DNA of 64,000 bases from Bradyrhizobium guangxiense (GTDB lineage: Bacteria; Pseudomonadota; Alphaproteobacteria; Rhizobiales; Xanthobacteraceae), in NCBI RefSeq assembly GCF_004114915.1, contig NZ_CP022219.1, positions 1,704,501 to 1,768,500 of the forward strand, given 5' to 3'. A model generated the notes under the pieces. It saw only the letters and a list, made by a program, of their open reading frames with translations, was not told the DNA's origin and searched no databases. Position numbers and translations under genes: made by a program. Shown piece by piece: positions 34,294-45,509 of the stretch; the stretch's first letter is position 1; each line of letters opens with the position of its first letter.

Positions 34294-35235
34294 CTAGCCC
34301 CGAAGCCGCGGGTTGACGAGGATATAGGCGATGTCGGCGACGAGATTCAGCGTGATGTAGACCGTGGCCGTCACCAGCACGACGCCCTGCACCACGGCAT
34401 AATCGCGGTTGAAGACGGCATCCACGATCAGCTTGCCGAAGCCGGGAATCGAGAAGATCTGCTCGGTCAGGACCGCGCCCGAGAGCAGCGTGCCGAGCTC
34501 GAGCGCGCCGAGGGTGATGACGGGCGTCAGGGCATTGCGCATGGCGTGCTTGAGAATGACGGAGCGCTCCGACAGGCCTTTGGCGCGCGCGGTGCGAACA
34601 TAGTCGCTTTCCAGCACCTGGAGCATGGCGCTGCGGGTATGCCGCATCAGCACCGCGGAGATTGCGTTGCCGAGCACGAAGGCCGGCATGATGGTTGCTG
34701 CGAGACTGGCGCGCCAGTTCTCGGTGAGCGGCACGTAGCCCGAGGCCGGAAGCCAGCCGAGCTCGATCGAGAACAGGAAGATCAACAGGATTCCAAGCCA
34801 GAAATTCGGTGTCGAGATGCCCCACAAAGCGAACAGATTGGCGCCGTAGTCCCAGACCGTGCCCTTCTTGACGGCCGAGACGATGCCGGCGGGAATGCCG
34901 ATGAAGAACGCGATCAGGATCGCCATCGAGCCGAGCTGCAGCGTCACCGGCAGCTTCTGCGCGATCAGCTCGCGCACCGGCATCTTGTTGCGCAGGGACT
35001 CGCCGAAATTGCCTGTCAGCACGCCCCTGAGCCAATAGACGTATTGCACGGGAATCGGCTGATCGAGCTTGTACTGCTGGCGAATCTGCTCGATCACGGC
35101 GGGGTCGCGCTCCTCGCCGGCCATCACCAGGGCAGGATCGCCCGGCAGCAATTGTTGCAACGAGAAGATCAACACCGACACGAAGAACAGTGTCGGTACG
35201 ATCTGCGCGATGCGGCGGGCCAGGAAGTTCAGCAT
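34294..35235 (-). CDS. dipeptide/oligopeptide-type ABC permease, DppB-like (transporter 2)
   Basis: A 313-residue permease of DppB type: N-terminal helix MLNFLARRIAQIVPTLFFVS, then a periplasmic region (NFGESLRNKMPV) and a cytoplasmic EAA-type loop (YVRTARAKGLSERSVILKHAMRNAL). It forms the channel with the DppC-like protein. It follows the binding-protein gene by 31 bases. Confidence 0.9.
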   Translation of the reverse strand: MLNFLARRIAQIVPTLFFVSVLIFSLQQLLPGDPALVMAGEERDPAVIEQIRQQYKLDQPIPVQYVYWLRGVLTGNFGESLRNKMPVRELIAQKLPVTLQLGSMAILIAFFIGIPAGIVSAVKKGTVWDYGANLFALWGISTPNFWLGILLIFLFSIELGWLPASGYVPLTENWRASLAATIMPAFVLGNAISAVLMRHTRSAMLQVLESDYVRTARAKGLSERSVILKHAMRNALTPVITLGALELGTLLSGAVLTEQIFSIPGFGKLIVDAVFNRDYAVVQGVVLVTATVYITLNLVADIAYILVNPRLRG

Positions 35236-35266
35236 GAGGCCGATCGCGTCGTGGGGGCTGTGACGA

Positions 35267-36790
35267 TCACTTGAACTTCAGCCCGACCACGCGTACCAGC
35301 CCGTCGGGCATCTGCCGGTAGCCTTCGAGCTTCTTCGTGTGCGCGATCAGCAGCGTACGGTGATAGATGTAGATGATCGGCAGATCGTCGAGCAGGACCT
35401 TGGTCAGCTTGGCATAGATCGCCTTGCGCTCGTCGACGTTGGATGTGGCCCGGCCCTCTTCCAGCAGCTTGTCGGCCTCGGGGTTGGAATAGCCTCCATC
35501 GTTCTGCGGCGCTTTGCTGCGCATGAAGATGTAGGAATTGCCGTCGGGATCGATGCGGCCGCTCCAGTTGATCTGGAACACCTGGAATTCGCCGGCCTGG
35601 GCCTGTTTGAAGGTGGTCGCGAATTCGACGGCGCGGATCCTGATGTCGAAGCCGGCTTCGGCGGCCATGGACTGCACCACCTGGGCGACGGCCTCGTATT
35701 CGGTCCCCTTGGGGACCATGTAGTCGACGGTGACGGGGAGGCTGACGCCTGCTTCCTTCAACAGCGCTTTGGCCTTGGCGATGTCGCGGCCCGGAATGGG
35801 AAACGCCTTCTGGTAATAGGGGTGCGTCGGGCTGACCCACTGATTGCCCGCCGTGAACTCGCCGTTGAAGACCACCTGGTTGATGGCCTCACGATCGATC
35901 GACAGGCTGAGCGCCTGGCGCACCTTCGCCGACTGGCTGAGCGGCCCCTTGGCCTTGTCGTTGGCGATGTTGATGGTCAGGCCTTGATAGCCGAGCTCGG
36001 GGGCCGTCGTCAGCACCAGCTTGGGATCGGCGCGGACATCCTTGATGTCCGTCGCGAGCACGCGTTCGATCAGGTCGAGCGCGCCGGATTTCAAATTGGC
36101 GAGCCGCACGGTCGAATCGATGATCGGCAAGAACACGACGCGGTCGATGTGAACGTTGTCCTTGTTCCAGTAGTCGGCGAACTTCTCGAACACCATCCGG
36201 TCCTGCTGGACGCGCTCGAGGAACTTGTAGGGGCCGGCGCAGACCGGATGCAGGCCGAACTTGTCGCCGGCTTCCTTCGCCGCCTTCGGCGACACCATCA
36301 TGCCGGAGCGGTCGGTGAGCTGGGCGATCAGCGGCGAGTAGGGCGTCTTCAGCACCAGCTTGATGGTAAGGGGATCGACCACCTCGACGTGGTCGACGCT
36401 GGCAAGCTCGGATTTCCGGAACGAAGTCGGCAGCGTCATGTGACGCTCGATCGAGAATTTTGCCGCCTCCGCGTCCAGCGGCTCGCCGTCGTGGAATTTG
36501 ACGCCCGGCCGGAGCTTGATCGTCATCTCCTTGCCGTCGGCCGAGGTTTCGTGGGACAGCGCCAGCTGCGGCACGATGTTGAGCTTCTCGTCGATGTCGA
36601 ACAGCTTGTCGCAGAAGGCGGAGAACACGATGCGGCCGACATAGGTGCGGCCGATGCTGGGATCGAGAATATCAGGATCTTCGGCGATCCCGATGCGAAG
36701 CGTGGTCTCGGCCTGGGCTTGGCTTTGCGCCGTGCCGACGAGCGACGCCAGCAGGGCCGACGCCAGGATTGTCAAACGCATAAAGCTCAT
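35267..36790 (-). CDS. ABC transporter substrate-binding protein, SBP family 5 (transporter 2)
   Basis: A 507-residue periplasmic binding protein of the peptide/nickel/opine group. Signal peptide MSFMRLTILASALLASLVG with cleavage near AQAE. Family-5 blocks: LRPGVKFHDGEPLDAEAAKFS and VRQALSLSIDREAINQVVF. The ATG at 36790, with a GAG-rich ribosome site, was chosen over the in-frame TTG at 36799. It starts 17 bases after the ATPase stop. The ligand is likely a short peptide or related amide given the neighbouring GGT-like enzyme, but this is inferred. Confidence 0.9.
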   Translation of the reverse strand: MSFMRLTILASALLASLVGTAQSQAQAETTLRIGIAEDPDILDPSIGRTYVGRIVFSAFCDKLFDIDEKLNIVPQLALSHETSADGKEMTIKLRPGVKFHDGEPLDAEAAKFSIERHMTLPTSFRKSELASVDHVEVVDPLTIKLVLKTPYSPLIAQLTDRSGMMVSPKAAKEAGDKFGLHPVCAGPYKFLERVQQDRMVFEKFADYWNKDNVHIDRVVFLPIIDSTVRLANLKSGALDLIERVLATDIKDVRADPKLVLTTAPELGYQGLTINIANDKAKGPLSQSAKVRQALSLSIDREAINQVVFNGEFTAGNQWVSPTHPYYQKAFPIPGRDIAKAKALLKEAGVSLPVTVDYMVPKGTEYEAVAQVVQSMAAEAGFDIRIRAVEFATTFKQAQAGEFQVFQINWSGRIDPDGNSYIFMRSKAPQNDGGYSNPEADKLLEEGRATSNVDERKAIYAKLTKVLLDDLPIIYIYHRTLLIAHTKKLEGYRQMPDGLVRVVGLKFK

Positions 36791-36807
36791 CGCTCTCAAC
36801 CTCTGTT

Positions 36808-37913
<1,106 letters not shown>

Positions 37914-37917
<4 letters not shown>

Positions 37918-38903
37918 GACACCAGCCGTTCGAGCGGCGCGCGGATGCAGCGCGAGAGATGACTGGGGCTGACTTCGACGAGTGGCGGCGGCGCCTTGGT
38001 GCAGGCGTCGAGCACGAAGGGGCAGCGCGCGGCGAAGCGGCAGCCGGCTGGCGGCTGCGCCATGTTCGGCACCATGCCTTCGATGGTTGCGAGCTGCTCG
38101 GCGCGATGGTCGAGCCGGGGGATCGAGCCGAGCAGGCCGACCGTGTAAGGGTGCTGCGGCGTCGAGAACAAGTCGTCGACCGGCGCGCGCTCGACGATCT
38201 CGCCGGCATACATCACCGCGACCTCGTCGCAGACCTCGGCGACAACACCGAGGTCGTGGGTGATCAGGATGATGGCGGCGCCGCTTGCCGCCTTCAATTC
38301 GCGCATCAGCTCCAGGATCTGCGCCTGCAGGGTGACGTCGAGCGCCGTGGTCGGCTCGTCGGCGATCAGGAGGCGTGGATCGCAGGCCAGCGCCATCGCG
38401 ATCATCACGCGCTGGCGCATGCCGCCAGAGAGCTTGTGCGGATATTCGTCGATGCGCCGCTCGGGCGAGGGGATGTGGACCCGGCTCAGCAGCTCGATCG
38501 TCCGCTCGCGCGCACTTTTCCGCGAGCCGCCGCGATGGCGCAAGATGGTCTCGATGATCTGGTCGCCGATGGTGAAGCTCGGATTGAGCGAAGTCATCGG
38601 CTCCTGGAAGATCATCGCCAGCCGGTTGCCGCGCAGGTCGCGCAACGTCTGGTCAGGAGTCTTCAGCAGGTCGAAACCGTCAAAACGGATCGCGCCAGTG
38701 ACCTCCGCGCTCTGCTTCGGCAGCAGGCCCATGATCGCCAGCGACGTCACGCTCTTGCCGCAGCCGGATTCTCCGACGAGGCCGAGCGTCGCGCCGTTGG
38801 CGACGCTGAGATCGACACTTTCGACGGCGTGGGTGACGCGGCCATCGTCGCCATGAAAGCGGATGCGGAGATCCGTGATCTCGATGAGGGGGCGCGCGCT
38901 CAT
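37914..38903 (-). CDS. dipeptide-type ABC ATP-binding protein, DppD-like (transporter 2)
   Basis: A 329-residue ATPase with Walker A GESGCGKSV, Q-loop IFQEPMTSLNPSF, signature LSGGMRQRVMIAMAL and Walker B LLIADEPTTALD. The C-terminal cysteine block (CRFAARCPFVLDAC) is typical of the oligopeptide branch. Its start codon overlaps the DUF1028 stop (ATGA), tying this transporter to the GGT/DUF1028 pair. Confidence 0.9.
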
Positions 38904-39610
38904 GATTGCCTTGCGCTCGCGGCTTCGATGCTGGCATCGATGACGCCGCGATCAGTGTTGCCGGCAGGGTTCTGCCGCGTCGGCATGGACGCGCGGAAGT
39001 GCACCCAGAGCTGCTGGCTGACCCGCTCGAGCCGTTCGAGCTCACCGATCGGATCGGGATGGTCGTCGGCGCGAATATCCAGCGCCGGCCATTCCTCATC
39101 GCCGTGGATCAAAAGTGCGGCAGACTGCTTGCCGCGTTTGTCGCCACCGGCGGCTTCCCCTGCACGCATCGCCGCGAGGAGGCGGCGCGGGAAGGGCAGG
39201 CTGTCGCTGGCGATGTAGGTCTTCGCGGTCTCGTCGAGCACCTCGGCGCCCGCCAGCATGTTGCCGGCGATCGAAAACCCGCTGCCGGCAATGTGACCGC
39301 ACCAGTCGACGCAGTCGCGTCCGGTATGCGCGGCGATTGCGCCGCTCCCATCCATGATATGGACCTGCCGGCTCTCGCGTCCGTCGTCCGCCGCGAGCGT
39401 CGCGGCGAGCACGTCCTGCGCGTTCAGCCCCTCGCGCAGGAGCTTGACCCCGTCGATGCCGTAATAGGGATTGACGAAGGCTTGTGTCGCGATGGCGCCG
39501 AGACCGGCCGCAATATACGGGACGCGTGCGCCGACGGCGAAGAACCGGGTTGCGACCGCGATGCCGAACTGGCCGGTGGCAGGATCTCGCGCGATGATCG
39601 ACCAGGTCAT
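38900..39610 (-). CDS. DUF1028 family protein
   Basis: A 236-residue protein recognised as DUF1028 from its start, MTWSIIARDPATGQFGIAVATRF, and from VNPYYGIDGVKLLREG. The biochemical role of this family is not established; an Ntn-hydrolase-like fold has been suggested for relatives. The ATG at 39610 is chosen because family proteins begin right there; the frame extending to 40201 is a GGT shadow. It lies ten bases after the GGT stop and overlaps the next ATPase start, so it works with peptide or gamma-glutamyl amide uptake. No signal peptide. Confidence 0.85.
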   Translation of the reverse strand: MTWSIIARDPATGQFGIAVATRFFAVGARVPYIAAGLGAIATQAFVNPYYGIDGVKLLREGLNAQDVLAATLAADDGRESRQVHIMDGSGAIAAHTGRDCVDWCGHIAGSGFSIAGNMLAGAEVLDETAKTYIASDSLPFPRRLLAAMRAGEAAGGDKRGKQSAALLIHGDEEWPALDIRADDHPDPIGELERLERVSQQLWVHFRASMPTRQNPAGNTDRGVIDASIEAASARQS

Positions 39611-39620
39611 GTGCTGCCTA

Positions 39621-41426
39621 TCACCGTCCCGCGGCGTAGCCCTGCATGCCGCGCGGATTGGCGGCGGCGCGCCGGCGCGGACCCGTGCGAGAGGCCGCGG
39701 TGAGGCGGCCTTCGGACCAGTCGGGACCGACCTCGACGATATGCCCCCGATCACGGAGATTTTCGATCGTCGCCTTCGGCACGCGGTTCTCGACCACGAG
39801 CACGCCGGGCCGCGCGGTGCGCGGCCAGAACGAGATCGGGAAATGCTCGGAATGCCAGGCCGGCGCGTCGATCGCTTCCTGCAGGTTGAGATTGCAATGG
39901 ACGTGGCGCAGGAAGAACTGCGTGATCCACTGATCCTGCTGGTCGCCGCCGGGCGAGCCCCAGGCCAGATAAGGCTCGCCATCGCGCAGTGCCATGGTCG
40001 GCGACAAGGTCGTGCGCGGCCGCTTGCCCGGCGCGAGCGAACTCGGTTGGTTCTCCTCCAAATCGAACATTTGTGCACGGCTGCCGAGGCAAAAACCGAG
40101 CTCTGGAATGATCGGCGAGGATTGCAGCCAGCCGCCCGACGGTGTCGAGGACACCATGTTGCCGGCCTTGTCGATGATGTCGAAATGCACGGTGTCGCCA
40201 CGCACCTCGCCGAAGCGCCCCACGGTCGGTTCGCCGGCGCCGAGAGCGCCGACGGCCTCGCGCTGGCCTTCGGCGCGGCGCAGCTTGATCACCCCGCCAA
40301 AACCCTCGACCGCGCCGGGCCGAAGGTCGAGCGAAGCTTTCTCGGTCACCAGCTTGCGGCGTTCGTCGTTGTAGGCATCCGACAGCAGCGTCGCGATCGG
40401 GATCTCGCTGAACTTGGGATCGCCGTAGAACTTTTCGCGATCGGCAAAAGCGAGCTTGGCGCATTCGATCTGGAGATGGATGAATTCGGGCCCCGTCGGG
40501 TCGAGGCCGTCGAGCGCAAAGCCCTTCAACAGCGCGAGCTGCTGGAGCGTCACCGGTCCCTGGCTCCAGACGCCGGCTTTGCAAACGGTGTAGCGGCCAT
40601 AGTCGTAGGTGAGTGGCGCCTCGATCGTCGGCTGCCAGCGCGCCATGTCGTCGGCGGAAAGCACCCCGCGATGCGGCGAGCCGCTAACGTCCATCACCTC
40701 CTGGGTGCGGCAGAACTTGTCGATGGCCTCGGCGACGAAGCCTTGCGACCAGGCCTTGCGGGCGCGCTCGATCTCGGCGTCGCGGCCTCCGCCGCCGCTC
40801 TCGGCCTCGCTGAGAATGCGGGCGTAGGTCGCGGCCAGTGTCTTGTTGGTGAACAGCGTGCCCGGCTTCGGCACTTCGCCGTTCGGCAGGTAGACGGCGG
40901 CAGACGTCGGCCAGTGCTTGCGGAACAGCTGCTCGACGGTCTGGATCGTGGCGCAGGCGCGCTCGACCAGCGGATAGCCGTCGCGCGCATAGGAGATTGC
41001 GGGCTCGAGCACGTCGCGCACGCGCATCGTGCCGTAGTCGCGCAGCAGCATCATCCAGGATTCGAAGGTGCCGGGGACGCATGCCGCCAACAGGCCGGTG
41101 CCTGGCACCATGTCCAGGCCCTCGCTCTTGTAGTGCGCGATGGTGGCGCGCGCCGGCGCCGGACCCTGGCCGCAAATCACCTCGGTGCGGCCGCGCTTCA
41201 CGTCGTGCACGATGACGGGCACGTCGCCGCCGGGGCCGTTCAGATGCGGCTCGACCACCTGGAGCGTAAAGGCGGTGGCGACGCCGGCGTCGAAGGCGTT
41301 GCCGCCCTTTTCGAGGGCGGCCATGCCGACAGCGGTCGCGATCCAATGCGTGGTGGCGACGACCCCGAACGTGCCCTCGATCTCGGGGCGCGTCGTGAAC
41401 GGATCGGGATTGATCTTGCTGGTCAT
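39621..41426 (-). CDS. gamma-glutamyltransferase family Ntn hydrolase (cytosolic form)
   Basis: A 601-residue GGT-family enzyme, autoprocessed into two chains. The expected nucleophile is T412 in RGDTVHFDIIDKAGNMVSST, splitting a large chain of about 411 residues from a small one of about 190. GGNAFDAGVATAF and the PNGPGG-type HLNGPGGDVP are conserved. There is no signal peptide, unlike periplasmic glutathione hydrolases, so a cytosolic acylase or amidohydrolase role (as in HpxW oxamate amidohydrolase relatives) is more likely. The start has GAGG upstream. It stands 81 bases after transporter 1 and ten before DUF1028. Confidence 0.88.
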   Translation of the reverse strand: MTSKINPDPFTTRPEIEGTFGVVATTHWIATAVGMAALEKGGNAFDAGVATAFTLQVVEPHLNGPGGDVPVIVHDVKRGRTEVICGQGPAPARATIAHYKSEGLDMVPGTGLLAACVPGTFESWMMLLRDYGTMRVRDVLEPAISYARDGYPLVERACATIQTVEQLFRKHWPTSAAVYLPNGEVPKPGTLFTNKTLAATYARILSEAESGGGGRDAEIERARKAWSQGFVAEAIDKFCRTQEVMDVSGSPHRGVLSADDMARWQPTIEAPLTYDYGRYTVCKAGVWSQGPVTLQQLALLKGFALDGLDPTGPEFIHLQIECAKLAFADREKFYGDPKFSEIPIATLLSDAYNDERRKLVTEKASLDLRPGAVEGFGGVIKLRRAEGQREAVGALGAGEPTVGRFGEVRGDTVHFDIIDKAGNMVSSTPSGGWLQSSPIIPELGFCLGSRAQMFDLEENQPSSLAPGKRPRTTLSPTMALRDGEPYLAWGSPGGDQQDQWITQFFLRHVHCNLNLQEAIDAPAWHSEHFPISFWPRTARPGVLVVENRVPKATIENLRDRGHIVEVGPDWSEGRLTAASRTGPRRRAAANPRGMQGYAAGR

Positions 41427-41507
41427 GGGCTACCTCATTTGCGGCGCGCGCAATTGATCACAGGGGCAAGCCGCCGCCAAATGCGCAGGCTGCATGGCAC
41501 GCGGGCG

Positions 41508-42497
41508 TCACGCCGGGACCGGCGCGGTGTTAACCGCGTGGCAGGCGACGCCGTCGATCAGCTCCGGCGTCTCCTTGCGGCAGAGATCGAACGCCAGCGG
41601 GCAGCGCGGATTGAAGGCGCAGCCAGAGGGCGGGTTGATCGGGTTCGGGATCTCGCCCTTCACCGGAATGCGCTGGCGGCCGCTTATGGCAAGATCAGGC
41701 ACGGCGCCCAGCAGCATCTTGGTGTAGGGCATGCGGGGACGGGCGAACAGCTCGCGCCCCTCCGCGATCTCGACGATGCGGCCGAGATACATCACGCCGA
41801 CGCGGGTCGCCATATGGCGGACCACGGCGAGGTTGTGGCTGATGAACATGTAGGTCAGGCCGAACTTGTCCTGGAGGTCGCGCATCAGGTTGAGGATCTG
41901 CGCCTGCACGGAGACGTCGAGCGCCGAGGTCGGCTCGTCGCAAACGATGAACTCGGCATCGGACGCGAGCGCCCTGGCGATCGCGATGCGCTGGCGCTGG
42001 CCGCCGGAGAATTCGTGCGGGAATTTCAGCCGGTCGTCCGGATGCAGGCCGACGAGGCTGAGCAGCTCGCCGACACGGGCTTGGATGTCGCGCTCGCCCT
42101 GGATCAGGTCGAAGGCGCGGATCGGCTCGGAGATGATGGCATCGACGCGGAAGCGGGGGTTCAGGCTCGCATAGGGATCCTGGAAGATCATCTGGATGCG
42201 GCGGCGCAGCTTCCGCCGCGCCGGCGCCTGCCGCGGGTCCGTCATGGAGACGCCGTCGATCAGCACGTCGCCGGAGCTCGGCGGCAACAGGCCGACGACC
42301 ATCCGCGCCACCGTGGTCTTGCCCGAGCCGGACTCGCCGACCAGCGCAAACGTCTCACCCTTCCTGATGTCGAAGGTGACGTGATCGACTGCCTTGAGAT
42401 ATTCGAGGTGCCCGCCTTCGAGCACACGGTTGAGCCAGGGTTTCGAGACGTCGAACACCCGGCGGAGATTCGTGGCCTGGACGAAGGGGGCGCTCAT
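41508..42497 (-). CDS. dipeptide-type ABC ATP-binding protein, DppF-like (transporter 1)
   Basis: A 329-residue ATPase. Walker A GESGSGKTT, Q-loop IFQDPYASLNPRFR, signature FSGGQRQRIAIARAL, Walker B FIVCDEPTSALD, and the C-terminal CAFNPRCPLAFDLC block. The stop of the DppD-like gene overlaps its start (ATGA). It precedes the GGT gene by 81 bases. Confidence 0.9.
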   Translation of the reverse strand: MSAPFVQATNLRRVFDVSKPWLNRVLEGGHLEYLKAVDHVTFDIRKGETFALVGESGSGKTTVARMVVGLLPPSSGDVLIDGVSMTDPRQAPARRKLRRRIQMIFQDPYASLNPRFRVDAIISEPIRAFDLIQGERDIQARVGELLSLVGLHPDDRLKFPHEFSGGQRQRIAIARALASDAEFIVCDEPTSALDVSVQAQILNLMRDLQDKFGLTYMFISHNLAVVRHMATRVGVMYLGRIVEIAEGRELFARPRMPYTKMLLGAVPDLAISGRQRIPVKGEIPNPINPPSGCAFNPRCPLAFDLCRKETPELIDGVACHAVNTAPVPA

Positions 42498-43480
42498 GCC
42501 GCGCTCTCCGCCGGCACGCTGTCATAGAGATGACACGCGACGGATTGTGCGCCCCGCGGCAGCGGCTCCGGCCGCTCGACCCGGCAGCGGTCGAAGGCGA
42601 ACGCGCAGCGCGGATTGAACGAACAGCCGCGTGGGATCGCCGAGAGGCGCGGCATCGAACCGGGAATCTGCTGAAGGCGCTTGTCGTCGCCGGCAAGCGT
42701 CGGGATCGCGCCCATCAGGCCCTTGGCGTAAGGGTGCAGAGGATTTCTGACGACATCCTGGACCGGACCGATCTCGGCGACGCGGCCGGCATACATCACC
42801 GCGACACGGTCCGAGGTCTCCGCGATCACGCCCATATCGTGCGTCACCAGCATCACGGCGGTGCCGTGGTCGCGGCCGAGCCGCTTGATCAGCGAGATGA
42901 TCTGCGCCTGCACGGAGACGTCGAGCGCGGTGGTCGGCTCGTCGGCGATGATCAGCTCGGGCTCGGCGCAGATGGCGAGCGCAATCACGACGCGCTGGCG
43001 CATGCCGCCGGAGAATTCGTGCGGATAGCCGTCGATGCGCTTGTCCGGCGCGGGAATGCCGACCTCGGCGAGCAGGTCGATGGCACGGCGGCGCGCAGCC
43101 GTCTCCGACAGGTTCAGGTGGGTTCGGATCGTCTCGATGATCTGGTCGCCGACCCGGTAGAGCGGATTGAGCGAGGTGAGGGGGTCCTGGAAGATCATGC
43201 CGATCCGCTTTCCGCGGATGCGGCGCATATCTTCGGGCGGCAGATTGTCGATGCGCAGGCCGGCAAGATGAATCTCACCGCCGGCGATGCGGCCGGGAGG
43301 GTCGATCAGGCCGATCACGGAGAGGCCGGTGACGGATTTGCCGGCGCCGGATTCGCCGACCACGCCCAGCACTTCGCCCTTGGCGATGTCGAAGGAGACG
43401 CCGTCGATGGCGCGCAACGTGCCGCGGCGGGAAGCGAACTCGACCTGGAGGTTGCGGACTGAGAGAACGGGTTCGGTCAT
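42494..43480 (-). CDS. dipeptide-type ABC ATP-binding protein, DppD-like (transporter 1)
   Basis: A 328-residue ATPase. Walker A GESGAGKSV, Q-loop IFQDPLTSLNPLY, signature FSGGMRQRVVIALAI, Walker B LIIADEPTTALD and the cysteine block CSFNPRCAFAFDRC. ATG 43480 begins MTEPVLSVRNLQVEF, the normal first strand; the extension to 43537 is not family-like. It follows the DppC-like stop by 13 bases. Confidence 0.9.
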   Translation of the reverse strand: MTEPVLSVRNLQVEFASRRGTLRAIDGVSFDIAKGEVLGVVGESGAGKSVTGLSVIGLIDPPGRIAGGEIHLAGLRIDNLPPEDMRRIRGKRIGMIFQDPLTSLNPLYRVGDQIIETIRTHLNLSETAARRRAIDLLAEVGIPAPDKRIDGYPHEFSGGMRQRVVIALAICAEPELIIADEPTTALDVSVQAQIISLIKRLGRDHGTAVMLVTHDMGVIAETSDRVAVMYAGRVAEIGPVQDVVRNPLHPYAKGLMGAIPTLAGDDKRLQQIPGSMPRLSAIPRGCSFNPRCAFAFDRCRVERPEPLPRGAQSVACHLYDSVPAESAA

Positions 43481-43493
43481 GGACGCAACATAC

Positions 43494-44456
43494 TCATCGA
43501 AGTTTCGGGTTGAGTGCGTCGCGCAGCCAGTCGCCAAGCAGGTTAATCGACAGGATCAGCACGGCGAGCGCGACACCGGGGAAGGCGACGATCCACCATT
43601 CGCCGGCAAAAAGATAGCCGTTGCCGATGCGGATCAGCGTGCCGAGCGATGGCATGGTCTCGGGCATGCCTGAGCCGAGGAACGACAGCGTTGCCTCGGT
43701 GATGATGGCGAGCGCGAGGTTGATTGTGGCGATCACGAGGATCGGGCCCGTGGTGTTTGGCAGCACGTGGCGCAGCATGATCACGGGGGCAGGCAGGCCG
43801 ATCAATTGCGCGGCTGCGACATAATCCTTGTTCTTCTCGACCAGGACCGAGCCGCGCACCGTGCGCGCGTATTGCACCCAGAAACTCAGACCGATCGCGA
43901 AGACCAGGACGGCCAGCATGCTCATCTCGTCGAGCTTGTTGCCAAACACCGATTTGGCGATGCCGTTGATCAGCAGCGCGATCAGGATCGCTGGAAAAGA
44001 AAGCTGCACGTCGGCGATGCGCATGATCAGGCCGTCCACGGCGCCGCCGAAATAGCCGGCCGTCAGCCCGAGCAGAATGCCGAGCGCGCCGGACAGGACG
44101 ACGCCGAGCACACCGACGAGAAGCGAGATGCGCAGGCCGTAGAGGATCGCGGACAGCACGTCGCGGCCCTGCTCGTCGGTGCCGAGCAGGAAAGGGCTCT
44201 GGCCGTCGGCGGTCCAGAGCGGCGAGATGCGCGAATTCATCAGCTGGAGCTGCGCGGGATCGAATGGATTCTGTACCGACAGCATCGAGGCGAAGATCGC
44301 GAGCAGAAAGAACAGCAGCGTCACCCCCGCCGCGATCATGGTGATCTTGGAGCGGCGGAACGAATAGAACAGGTCGCTGTCGAGCGCGCGCCTGAACCAG
44401 CCGGGTGCGGCAGCGGCGCGCTTCTCGGCACTGTGCGGAACAACGGCCTCGCTCAT
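43494..44456 (-). CDS. dipeptide-type ABC permease, DppC-like (transporter 1)
   Basis: A 320-residue permease. The first helix (ITMIAAGVTLLFFLLAIFASML), the periplasmic segment with LLGTDEQGRDVLSAILYGLRIS, and the loop YVAAAQLIGLPAPVIMLRHVLPN identify DppC-like proteins. ATG 44456 starts MSEAVVPHS; the longer frame to 44519 lies inside the upstream gene. One base separates it from the DppB-like stop. Confidence 0.9.
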   Translation of the reverse strand: MSEAVVPHSAEKRAAAAPGWFRRALDSDLFYSFRRSKITMIAAGVTLLFFLLAIFASMLSVQNPFDPAQLQLMNSRISPLWTADGQSPFLLGTDEQGRDVLSAILYGLRISLLVGVLGVVLSGALGILLGLTAGYFGGAVDGLIMRIADVQLSFPAILIALLINGIAKSVFGNKLDEMSMLAVLVFAIGLSFWVQYARTVRGSVLVEKNKDYVAAAQLIGLPAPVIMLRHVLPNTTGPILVIATINLALAIITEATLSFLGSGMPETMPSLGTLIRIGNGYLFAGEWWIVAFPGVALAVLILSINLLGDWLRDALNPKLR

Positions 44457-44457
44457 C

Positions 44458-45438
44458 TCAATGCGCCCGGCTGACCGTCGAGCGCAGCCGCGGATCGACG
44501 ATGGTGTAGAGGATATCAACCACGAGATTGATGGTGACGAAGATCAGGGACACCATCATCAGATAGGCCGCCATGATCGGGATATCGACGTTCTGGACGG
44601 CCTGCACGAACAGGAGACCCATGCCCGGCCACTGGAACACGGTTTCGGTGATGATCGCGAATGCAATGACCGAGCCAAATTGCAGGCCCGCCACGGTGAT
44701 GACGGGAACCAGCGTGTTGCGCAGGGCGTGTCCGAAATGGATCGCGCGGGTGGTCAGGCCACGGGCGCGGGCGAAGCGGATGTAGTCGGTCCGCATCACC
44801 TCCAGCATCTCGGCGCGGACCAGACGCATGATCAGCGTCATCTGGAACAGGCCGAGCGTGATCGAGGGCATGATCAGCGCCTTCAGGCCCGACAGCGTCA
44901 GAAGGCCGGTCGTCCACCAACCGATGCGCACGACCTCGCCGCGGCCGAACGAAGGCAGCCAGCCGAGCGTCACCGAGAACAGGTAGATCATGAGAATGCC
45001 GATCAGGAAGGTCGGCAGCGAGATGCCGATCAGCGATACGGCCTGGAAGATATGTGCGAGCCAGCTGTCACGGCGCAACGCCGAATAGACCCCCATCAGG
45101 ATGCCGCTAACCATCGCGAAGATGGTGGCGCAGATCGCGAGCTCCAGCGTCGCCGGCATTCGTTCCATCAGCAGGTTGGTGACCGGCAGGCGGAACTGGT
45201 AAGACACGCCGAACTTGAATTGCGCGGCGTTGCCGACATAACGGCCGAACTGCACGATGAAGGGATCGTCGAGGCCGAGCGATTTGCGGATCGCGGCGCG
45301 CTCGGCGCCCGACGTATCCATCCCGACCATCTGGTTCACGGGATCGCCTGCGAAGCGAAACATCGAGAACGCGATGATTCCGACGGCGATCATGACGCCG
45401 ATGGCCTGGATGGCCCGGCGCAGCGTGAAAGCGAGCAT
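44458..45438 (-). CDS. dipeptide-type ABC permease, DppB-like (transporter 1)
   Basis: A 326-residue permease of DppB type: starting helix MLAFTLRRAIQAIGVMIAVG, AGDPVNQMVG, a periplasmic FGVSYQFRLPV, and the cytoplasmic loop YIRFARARGLTTRAIHFGHALRN. It follows the binding-protein gene after a 117-base gap holding a 30-bp palindrome. Confidence 0.9.
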   Translation of the reverse strand: MLAFTLRRAIQAIGVMIAVGIIAFSMFRFAGDPVNQMVGMDTSGAERAAIRKSLGLDDPFIVQFGRYVGNAAQFKFGVSYQFRLPVTNLLMERMPATLELAICATIFAMVSGILMGVYSALRRDSWLAHIFQAVSLIGISLPTFLIGILMIYLFSVTLGWLPSFGRGEVVRIGWWTTGLLTLSGLKALIMPSITLGLFQMTLIMRLVRAEMLEVMRTDYIRFARARGLTTRAIHFGHALRNTLVPVITVAGLQFGSVIAFAIITETVFQWPGMGLLFVQAVQNVDIPIMAAYLMMVSLIFVTINLVVDILYTIVDPRLRSTVSRAH

Positions 45439-45509
45439 CTGTTCCTTTCACATCTCTTCAGCGGCATGCATCATCGCGTCAGCGCGGGAGGGCAAGCCTT
45501 CTAAACAGC

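Noticed and set aside
39611..40201. N-terminal extension of the DUF1028 protein
   Set aside because: It lies entirely inside the GGT gene in another frame, and DUF1028 proteins begin at MTWSIIARDP.
39471..42527. Open frame of about 1018 codons on the plus strand across DUF1028, GGT and an ABC ATPase
   Set aside because: It spans three well-conserved minus-strand genes and their gaps. Composition is that of a shadow frame.
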